Assembly: GCA_037042915.1 (NCBI GenBank)
Contig: CM073194.1
Location: 1,612,001-1,676,000, forward strand
Origin: Auricularia sp. M13
Lineage: Eukaryota; Basidiomycota; Agaricomycetes; Auriculariales; Auriculariaceae
DNA: 64,000 nt
Reading direction: 5' to 3'
Shown here: in pieces, positions 55,375 to 64,000 of the stretch
Numbering within the stretch: position 1 is the stretch's first letter
Layout of the letters: each line of letters begins with the position of its first letter
The notes under the pieces: model-generated
Seen by the model: the letters and a program-made list of their open reading frames with translations, nothing else
The model's database searches: none
Told to the model about the DNA's origin: nothing
Made by a program: the position numbers and the translations under genes

Positions 55375-58300
55375 ATGGCCGACGCCGAAGGCTCTTCGAG
55401 CACTCATGGGTAATGCTCGCATCAACGCGAAATGTGTTGTCCTCGCTCACGCGATGCTGCAGCTCTACGGTCTTCGTTTCCAATCTACCGTATACAGCGA
55501 CGAGCGTCGACCTGCAGACCCTTTTCAGCGATGTTGGCCCAGTCCGCTCAGCCTTTGTTGTGCAAGACAAGGAGACAAAGGTCTCCAAGGGCGTGGGCTA
55601 TGTTTCGTTTGCCATACGCGAAGACGCAGAACGAGCCGTTTCCGACACCTACGATATGGACGGTCGCACGCTGAGGGTACAATGGCCCAGCCAGAAGGTG
55701 CGTCCAATAATGAGCTGGTTATCTCTCATAGGTCCTGAATCTGAACTGCGACATCCACAGAGTAAAGACGCAGAAGGAGCGACTGAAAGACCGAAGAAAC
55801 AGCCGCGCACACCGAAGTCGGGCAGCAGTCCAGCAAAGTCCGTGTCAAACGACCCGAAAGCCATACGAACCATTGTGATCTCCGGTCTACCCAAGGATGT
55901 AACTTCTAAGGTCCTCTGGAAGAAGATTCGCAAGCAGGATGGCGCGGAAGAAGTCACTGAGCCAGTCGACGGTGTCGGTACGCCCTATTTTTGCTGCGGC
56001 TATATCTATATAACTCACTCCATCCTTCCTTTATAGCAAACGCTGTTTTCAACACGCCTGCGCAGGCGAGTGAGGCGGTTAATCATCTACATGCCCACGT
56101 CTTCAAAGGCAATCTGCTCTCGGTCGCTCTTAAAAAGCGGCTGGACGGCCTGCTCACGAAAAAAGGCGGCGTGCCTAGTCGCGCGAGCAGACTGATCGTG
56201 CGCAACCTGCCATTCGACGTAAGTCACCGCCAATACTTATTGGCATCCTCTTCCAGTTGCTCAAACGCGAAATGTAGATTACCGAAACCGAGTTGCGCGC
56301 TACATTCCTGCCGTATGGACCGATTTATAGCCTCGACATCCCGCTTGCATCTACCCCAGATGATGCCTCCTCGTCGACGGCCACTCCCAAAGGCAAAGGT
56401 TTTGCGTTCGTCTGGTACATGAGCAAAACCGACGCGGAGAAGGCGATTGCTGGCGCCAACGGCAAGCCGCTTGTCTCGCCATCGACAGGGTCCGTGAAGG
56501 GGAAGGAAAAGCAAAAAGCCAAGGAAGGCCGCATCATTGCCGTCGATTGGGCGCTCAGCAAGAATCGTTGGGAGGCGGAGAAGGCGAAGATTGAGGACGC
56601 CATGGACGTTGACGAGGACGGCGAAGCGAGTGCCTCTGGCTCTGGCTCCGACAGCTCCGACGATGAAGACTCTGACGAGGCCGAGGAGGGCCTGGGCGTG
56701 CATGACTCCGGGAGCGACACATCGGACGCGGACTCTGACGACGCTGTTTCGGAATCCGGGGATGATGAGGAGATAAAAGAGCGCCCACAACTTCCTCAAA
56801 CAGACGTCGGCACGACGGTCTTCATTCGCAACGTCCCGTACGACGCCACTGACGATGATTTACGAACACTGTCGGTTCACTCCTGTCGCAGCTTCAGCAT
56901 TCTCACCGTAACCATTTGCTCAGGTTTCGAGCCTTTGGACCTTTACGATACGCGCGCGTTACAATGGACCATGAAACAGGCCGCTCGCGGGGTACAGGCT
57001 TCGCGTGTTTTTGGAAGAAGGAGGACGCAGACGCCGTCATTGAGCATGCGCGTATACTGCGCGAGGAGATCGGGCTGGGTGACGATGCAGCTGTTCAAGT
57101 GCGTATCATCTCGTCCTGCATGTCCCGCGCATGCTCACATGTCTCAGCGCAAGAATCCGTTTGCCATGCCGACCTCAATTCTTACGCCGGATCCATCCTC
57201 AAGTCTTGCACGCTCACTCGTCCTGCACGGCCGGACGCTCGACGTCACTCGCGCTGTTACGCGCGACCAGGCGGGCAAGCTGAAGGAGACGAACGAGCGC
57301 CGTCGCGAGAAGCAGGATAAGCGCAATCTGTACCTTATGCGCGAGGGTGGTGAGTGTCTTCAGCTTTTCGATTCCTGACGCTTTATCAATCCTTTGCTTT
57401 TCAGTCATATTCCCGGGAACACCAGCAGCGGCCACTCTGACGCCAGCAGAGCTCGAGAAGCGGCAGGCGTCATATAACGCGCGGCGAGCGCTGCTGCGGA
57501 GCAACCCCTCTCTCTACGTGAGCAAGACGCGTCTGAGCGTGCGCCAGCTCCCGCCCTGGGCGTCGGAGCGCGTGCTCAAGCGCCTGGCTATCCACGCCGT
57601 GCGCGCTTTCGAGGCGGACGTCAAGGCGGGCACGCGCGAGGGGCTCGCCGAGGACGAGCTGCATCCGCCCGCGGACGAGGAGCAGGACCAAGACGTGCGC
57701 GCGGAGCTCGCCAAGAAGGAGAAGGTCAACGGGAAGGCCGGCCGCCCGACGGCCGTCATCCAGTCCAAGATCGTGCGCCAGCCCGAGCGCCTTGACCCCA
57801 TCACAGGCAAGGGGCGCAGTCGCGGATACGGCTTTCTGCAGATGGCGACGCATGCGCACGCCTTGCGCGTGCTCCGCTGGGCGAACAACAACCCCGAGGC
57901 GGAGGGCTTGATGCGCGGCTGGTATAAGGACGAGCTCGAGGATCTGCTGAAGAAGGCGAAGGAGGCGAAGGACGAGTCCGAGGAGGCCAAGGCGCGGAGG
58001 ACTCGGCTGAAGGCCAAGCTGGACGAGCTCAAGGACAAGTCGACCGCGACCGCCACCAAGGACATCAAGGGCGGCTTGATCTTCGAGTTCTCCATTGAGA
58101 ACGTGCAGGTCGTGCGCAAGCGCAGGGAGAAGCAGGAAGTCCGTATGCGTCTCGCTGATCCTGCGGTTGGACATTGATGTGCTGATCCATCCCCCCAGGC
58201 ACACGGAGCAGACGCCAAACCGACTGGAAAGAAGCGCAGTCTGATGGACACCGCGACGATAGACGATGCACCCGCAGGGCGCAATAAGAAACAGCGGCGG

Positions 58301-58456
58301 TCGAGCACGAGCGCGGGCGGCGACAGCAAACCGAAGCTCGAGAAGGCCGACCCGCCGTCCGATGCGAAGCACGCGCCGGAAGAGAAGACGTCAAAAAACA
58401 ACCTGGGCAGCTTGATAGGCCGCAAGCGCAAGGAGCGCAAGTCCAAACGTGGTTGA
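55375..58456 (+). CDS. nop4: Nop4 (RBM28) nucleolar RNA-binding protein
   Basis: Nine exons (55375-55409, 55463-55697, 55761-55977, 56037-56218, 56278-56870, 56924-57098, 57148-57349, 57405-58138, 58199-58456) close to 876 aa. It has successive RRM domains with RNP motifs: STVFVSNLPYTATSVDL with GVGYVSF (about 13-90); RTIVISGLPKDVTSKV (about 126-205); SRLIVRNLPFDITETEL with GFAFVWY (about 214-330); TTVFIRNVPYDATDDDL with GTGFACF (about 403-500); and a C-terminal TRLSVRQLPPWASERVL with SRGYGFLQM. An acidic Asp/Ser/Glu block (about 340-395) precedes RRM4, and the C-terminus is Lys/Arg-rich. This is the Nop4/RBM28 layout. It is required for 27S pre-rRNA processing and 60S subunit assembly in the nucleolus. 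Confidence 0.93.
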
Positions 58457-58671
58457 ACGTTGACCTCGACCTTGGATAGCATAGCATCTCTGTTGTGTCC
58501 TTCCGTCCGAATCCGATATGTACCTGGTTACATTTTGCGCAAAAACACAACAGACATGCCCCTTGCTGAATGTCCTCTACAACACTACGCGACAATATCG
58601 TACAGGTTACATGCAATGATAAGATGAAATAATGTGGATCTACAACAAGAGTGAAAGTGAGTAAGGAATAC

Positions 58672-60226
58672 TTATACTGCTGTGACACCTGAGGGACGGC
58701 GCGAGGAAGACGGTGGCACGGATAAATCGTCCAGTTCGAAATAGTCGTCAGATACGGCCGTTTCGGACGTGCGGCGTTGCTGGAACTGCATCGTGGGCTG
58801 CGACACAAGCGTACCCCGGCTGCCGTCGAGTGGCGTGTTGGCTGCCCGCAATGAGTTCAGGATGATGCGGCATGCTCCTACAGCTGCTGCTGCATGAGCG
58901 AAACTGGGATAGCCGTCAGCATTGCGCCATAGGAAGTCAAGTAGATGCATACGAAATGGCTGCCTCTCCCGGTGATTCCTGCCGCGCTGTTAGCCATATT
59001 GCATCGCGGTGTTTGAGGGGACATACGGGGGCCACGCGAATGATGATGATAAAGACAAGCACGGAGCCCACCACCCTGTCCAACAGTCAGCGAATCTGCG
59101 GCATAAAACTCCCACGCCCAAACGGGCATGCGTACATAAACCAGTAAATGATGGAATCGCGCGTCAGGACGTAGACGATGCTGCTCGAGTCTACCAGGAT
59201 GGCCTTGAGGTCCTCGCCACTTCGTTGCTTGTGCTCCTGCAGGCCGCGGCGTACGATGAGGGTGAGGAGGTAGCTTTCGAATATCGTGACACCTGCACGG
59301 GATTTGAGAACGCTGGGAAGCTGCTCAGATGCTGGGCGGCGTACATATGGCAATGTAGATGATGCCGCCCGGGGCGCTCCGGTTGCACACGGAGCCAAGG
59401 ACGTCCTCGTCTGCATCGGTGCCGGGGCCATGTTTGCTGCGTCCGAGCGTGAAGACTGCGATGACCGCGAGGGCAACGAGCTCGAGAAGCCAAAGACCGA
59501 GGTTGAATCTCAGCAGCTTGCGATCTTTGCCGTACATCATGAATATTCTTGCGAGGGGTTCAGAGTTGGACGGTAGCCAGCAGCTTCAAGCGAACCTGTA
59601 TTGCAAGATGCCTAGAGAAATCAGCTAAAGTCGCGATTAAGGAGTGAGTAGTAGATACCTTGAATGAGTAGGAGGATCCAAAGCGTGCCTATAGGTTCGA
59701 ATATAAAAAGAAATCGGCATCTGTGGGCAACATTGAATCAGTAGGTCCACGGTAAGAAGTGCGTCGCGGACTCGGCTTCCGACACGCTGAGTCGCATGTT
59801 GGCGACTACGCTGTAAAGGACGATGGGGTACGTCGTGTAGCGTAACTTGAGAACAGAGTTACTGTGATACTTTTCGACGCACGTGTGACGCAACTTACGA
59901 GCACGTAAAGGGTCTTCGTTATGGTCCACCGTTTCTTCTTCTGCGAGAATAAGGTTGAATATCCTGGGATAGTCGGCTAGAAGACCACGTGTCATACCCA
60001 GATGTATTCGAACTGTGGTTAGGGAAGAGTTATCGTAAGCAGTACGCAGGGTTCAACGTAGCGCAACTACACACCTCGTCGCCGAATGTGAGAAAAATAT
60101 CGTAAGTTAACCATGTTATGCACGCGACTGCAGCCATATTCAGCGTTTGCGTGAGCAGTCAAGCAGAGCAGGGGGCTGCGGATACGCACGCTTGCAGAAC
60201 GCCTGGGGTGTGGTCTGTCTGCCCAT
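58672..60226 (-). CDS. DUF6533 seven-helix-like membrane protein
   Basis: About ten short exons. Clear family pieces, read on the minus strand: ITWLTYDIFLTFGDE (ends at 60075), FEYIW (~60000), CRFLFIFEPIGTLWILLLIQ (~59660-59730), MMYGKDRKLLRFNLGLWLLE (~59480-59540), VTIFESYLLTLIVRRGLQEH (~59230-59290), LTRDSIIYWFMVVGSVLVFI (spliced, ~59050-59170) and CRIILNSLRA (~58845-58875), then a Ser-rich cytoplasmic tail ending at 58672. Most junctions are phase-compatible. The start (proposed at 60226) and the exon around 58900-59010 are uncertain. DUF6533 proteins are expanded in Agaricomycetes and look like receptors; function unknown. A damaged copy cannot be excluded. Confidence 0.68.
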
Positions 60227-60626
60227 TCATACGCTGGCTCTGGCAGACGAACGGGGGTTACAAGACCCAGCAGTGCGGCCGTGGGCCCATGTAATATATC
60301 GCGGTGTGCAGGAAGCAGAGGAAGCAGGCGCAAAGCGCCGATTCAACTGTGCAATTGACGTCTTCCAGATCCGCGGCAAGTACGTCCCGATGTGATCCAC
60401 ATACGCATCAAGCGTGTGTTGCTACGCAATTTGGTGCCTGGAGACTGCGGACAGCGCCAGGAATCGAAGGATTATGTATATCACGTCTCAGCTCTCACCT
60501 CACCGCAATACCGAACTCCTGAATGCAGGACCCTCTCTATATGTAACGTAGCCGAAAACGCTCGATTCGGTAAATCACCGCATCTCGGCGATGTCAAAGG
60601 ACCTGCCATTGCCACTGACGATCGAC
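60227..60626. other. intergenic
   Basis: Upstream of the DUF6533 gene, ending at the target duplication of the 1-kb transposon. No gene seen. Confidence 0.5.
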
Positions 60627-60633
60627 ACCAGCA

Positions 60634-61522
60634 TGGGTACCGGCAACGGCCTTCAAGTGATCGGCCGGCTGAGTCAGCGAGTTTTCGCCTACCCGGAGTA
60701 GTTGCTCTCCTGCAAGCCGTTGAATTTTTCTCCCGACATAAGGACTATTTAATTATGTGCAGAAGGTGTTATAGATACATTGTACAAAGTCTTGGAGCTG
60801 CATGATCCGTAATGATGCAGGAAAAATCTTCACAGTCGAAGGATTGGATATTCCATTTGCAATCCAAAGCACCTTTATGCAAGAAATGGCATCTAATTTC
60901 CCCCCACTGGTCACATAATGCATTGAGAGGTTGATCTGCCGTAAATGACGACTCCAGAGCCTCGGGAAGCAGTAATGTGGAGAGAAGGAGAGCCTACATG
61001 CCCTCTACCTCCTTGGACATCACTGGGATCAGCAGCAGCTTCTCTAGCACTAATACAAGGCAGGTTTTGCAGTTATATAGCATACCCAGGCCTTTCAGGC
61101 TGCGATTGAAGGGATATCAACTTCATTCAGCATTGAACACACCGGGTGGCTAGCAGAGTTGATTACGTAACATATCTATCGGCTTCAAATGGAGGCATTT
61201 TTAGGAAAATCCGTGCTCGAGAATGGCTCTAAGAAATTTCTCGAAACTCGAGTTCCAAAGCCAGTAACGTTCCCTCTCAAAGATGTTCAAGGCAGAATGT
61301 GAATAACTGCAAGGGTATATATAAATTTGTTGTGTAAGTCACTTGTCCTTTTGAGTAACCAAAATCTGGCTTGAACAAAGTTCTTATATTCAGTTCTAAT
61401 AATTATTTGGATATGAATCAGAAGTTCAGAGAAACTGAGGCCTGAAAGCACTGTATCGGACAAGGACTCCATACGGAGTTAGCCGCTGATGGATAACTGC
61501 TTGACGGCGTTGCCGGTACCCA
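60634..61522. mobile_element. non-autonomous ~0.9-kb transposon, copy 2
   Basis: The left end is TGGGTACCGGCAACGGC; the right end read inward is TGGGTACCGGCAACGCC. It is flanked on both sides by ACCAGCA (60627-60633 and 61523-61529), a perfect 7-bp target-site duplication. The body aligns with 6237-7274 with substitutions and small indels and lacks the 150-bp nested MITE. No coding frame of note. It must have been moved by a transposase supplied in trans. Confidence 0.9.
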
Positions 61523-61529
61523 ACCAGCA

Positions 61530-64000
61530 TGGTCGACTGGTTCTAGAGCTCCAGAGCTGCTCTGGGAATTGAGTGCTGTATATTTCATTACGTCGTATGC
61601 ATAATGCTTGTGCGCCTACCCGGTTATCCAATTGTCGATTCTCTCACCAAACCAGGAAGACCGAGACAAGTCGGCTCAAGATTGGTAATCCATAAGCAAG
61701 AAAGCTAGGTACTTGAAGCACATCGCACCCCATTACTACATATCCAGTAATATGACGACGTGGTAAGTCTGGTATGAGATTGACACGAGATAGCTACTTG
61801 AACTACGGCTCGCTGAGTCGCTCTGAACCTTGAGTGAGGTCCATGAGGACCCCCGAATATGTCATCAGATGTTAAATTTTTTAGATACTGGATCCTTGTC
61901 GGCGTGACTGGGAGCGACCCAGAACATTTGGCGAATACCATGAATGGCAAAAACATGCGCACTACATGTGCCTTGACAGCCACCAAGTATTGTAGGTACA
62001 GCCCCTGCCGATGTCTCAGAATTGTCAAATTTGTGCATTTTGCGGCCCCCAGACCCCCTTAAATGTCCGAAAATTTTCGGCTCGCCAGTATCACGATGTC
62101 CGGAAATCCAAATTTAACATCCAAAGACATATTCGGGGGTCCTGGTCCATGACATTGGCGAGGTTGGCACTTGGGCCTTCTGGATGCCACCACATAGTTC
62201 TGACGCAGTTTAGGCGCGGGCAAACATTCTGCACAACGTGCACGTAGCCCTCATTAGCGTGCAGTACGTCCGTTACACTACATATCTGCTGCAGATACCT
62301 AATCTATCACCTTTCCTCGCAGCGGTTTCTCCACCGACGCGTTCACCAACCCCAACGGTACGGGCGGCAACATCGTCTTCCTGCGCCTCTTCATAGATGC
62401 TCTCGCCCTGCAGCCTTGCAATCCGACCTTCCTCACGGCCCGCACCGCCTGGATTCAGCCTAGTGCCAGAGTGCGGGCTTCCGCGAGCAGTGCCGTGAAT
62501 AGGTTGCGATCCCGAGCCAGTGTCGTAAGAGTTACGGTTTCCCAGACCGGTCCCTGCAGCGTGCTGCCGCTTTTCACTTCGCGTTCGCGATGGACCTGAA
62601 GGAAAGCTGAGCGCTGAGCCATGGGATACGAGGACGTGCGACGATCGTCCCTGGAACCAGGCGCCGCGATACTGGAAGTATGTAGTGGTTGCCCAAGCCG
62701 GCAATAAAACGGCCAAACGCCACATCTGGAGTCGCGTGCTCGCGCACCTGGTGCACAGACATCTGCAGGCTCGGCTGCGGACTTCGACTCCAGCGAGCAG
62801 CGATGCCCTTCTGCTCTTTCTAAGCCCTAGCCATCCAGGACAGAAACCAAGCGTCGCCGGGGTCGCGGTTGGAGATTTCCAGCGACGCGAGCATTTGGCG
62901 TCGTGCGAGCGTCAACGCGGCCACCGAACCGCGTTTAAGAGCTTGTAAGCCTACGCCTACGGTCTATGCTAGGACCATGAGCGTGTATGTAGCTTGACTG
63001 GCGAATTTCGACGCGCCATAAGGCCGAAACCCGCAGAGAAATACTGTATGGGCTGGAAAGAACTGAGCCGTTGCCGCAACTGTGGTCACCGCATCAGACG
63101 ACGGCGAGCTCATTGATTACGAGCGGTACGCTCGCGAGCATTGATGGGATAAGGCGAGTTCGGGGCGAGGAATGAACCCCGATTCCCGAACGAGGCCCAG
63201 TTTTAGGCGGCGCAGAGCGGAGTTCGACACCGTGACGTCCGACGTGCTCGCCCGCTCGGCGACCTTGTGCTCGGATTTCCTCATTTCGTCACTCGCGGCT
63301 ACTCTGTATACGCTCGGCTCTGCATAGGCAAGAGTCGGTTTCGGATGGAAGCATGTTGTGGCAGGCCGAAGATTGGGTTCAAGACGTGAGCGGGTGTAAG
63401 CCAGACTGCTGCATAATGGTGGTCTTGTTGCAAGCGGACGCGTCGTTGGGCTCTTTGGACGCTGAATCTTGGGATACTCGGTATGAAGGCGTGCGCGCGT
63501 GCAGAGTTTACCAAGTGAAGTCTCGGGTTCGGTTCACGAGCAGTTCGTCATACAGGCAGCGCTGCGTGACCACAGCACTATAACGCTTGACAGGCTACAG
63601 TGTTAGTACATTTCTTCCTGTGCTGGCCTAATAATGATACCTCGTATTTTGACGCGAAGGAGCTCAGATATTGAAATTGTTATCGATATTCGTACGTCAT
63701 TCCCTTTCTCAAGATTGGCTAGATCGAAATTTCCCTCGACGATACTGGGAACAGGGGGCGCCTAACGCGTCGCACTCAGGCCCCGCAACACCGTCACCAA
63801 GGAAGTCGTCAAGTCCGTAGTTGGCGCGCAGTCGGCTCTTCGCGTCGACTGCGCATACGTTGTGCATACGCACGCTGTACGCGCGTCCCGACGAGGACCG
63901 CGCGAGCGTCCGCAAGCGACGCGACGTCGCACCTTCGCTCTTGCCGGAGTCTGACGCGTCAGGCGCAGTGGGTGAGCTGACGTGTCGACAGAGATACGGA
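61530..64000. other. 2.5-kb region, no gene recognised
   Basis: The longest frame is 62273-62725 on the minus strand (150 codons, Gly/Arg/Ser-rich, no motif). 63.7-64.0 kb is GC-rich with TCGCG-type words and may be the edge of a gene beyond the window, but I see no domain. Confidence 0.45.

Noticed and set aside
62273-62725. 150-codon minus-strand frame
   Set aside because: Low-complexity Gly/Arg/Ser composition, no motif and no flanking exons that join in phase.

Overview
The window is nuclear DNA of a filamentous basidiomycete, almost certainly an Agaricomycete. Genes carry many short introns (about 45-70 nt, GT...AG, with CTNAC-like branch sites). The gene set includes families typical of that class: DUF6535 and DUF6533 membrane proteins, 'macrofage activating glycoprotein'-like secreted proteins, and GTE/UstS-type glutathione transferases. 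No rRNA, tRNA, CRISPR or bacterial-type operon was seen. Exon structures were built by hand from reading frame, splice signals and family conservation; where all phases close this is stated.

Layout. 0-7.3 kb is a transposon-rich block. It holds a complete-looking DNA transposon (1941-5721) with 22-bp terminal inverted repeats (TIRs), a near-perfect 7-bp target duplication and a 980-aa transposase with a CxxH motif. Next to it is a 1-kb non-autonomous element (6237-7274) that itself contains a 150-bp MITE. A sister copy of the 1-kb element lies at 60634-61522 with a perfect 7-bp target duplication. 7.4-12.5 kb holds an intact gene for a duplicated Nudix-like domain that lacks the catalytic Nudix box, followed by a paralogue split by about 1.7 kb of foreign sequence and carrying an in-frame stop. 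12.5-13.9 kb is verprolin/WIP. 16.1-20.4 kb has a DUF6535 protein and a SLAC1/TDT-family transporter.

20.7-24.7 kb is a cluster of three GTE-like glutathione transferases, head-to-head with a RAD17 checkpoint clamp-loader gene (25.2-27.5 kb). 28.0-30.5 kb has two secreted, probably membrane- or wall-anchored proteins; one is a PL14-like polysaccharide lyase. 31.4-32.6 kb is a short-chain dehydrogenase pseudogene broken by an internal duplication and frameshifts. 33.9-44.7 kb contains three paralogous secreted glycoprotein genes. Between them lie a conserved protein of unknown function, a 2H phosphoesterase fused to a degenerate endonuclease/exonuclease/phosphatase (EEP)-like domain, and a small secreted protein.

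46.9-58.5 kb is a housekeeping block: an NYN-domain protein, a nuclear-type PrxQ peroxiredoxin, a PPP1R37-like leucine-rich-repeat protein with a PP1-docking SILK motif, and the ribosome-biogenesis RRM protein Nop4. A DUF6533 seven-helix-like gene follows at 58.7-60.2 kb. The last 2.4 kb holds no recognisable gene.

The genes do not form one pathway. The recurring themes are recent local duplication (Nudix-like, GST and secreted glycoprotein families) and decay or remodelling of duplicates by insertions, frameshifts and intron change.
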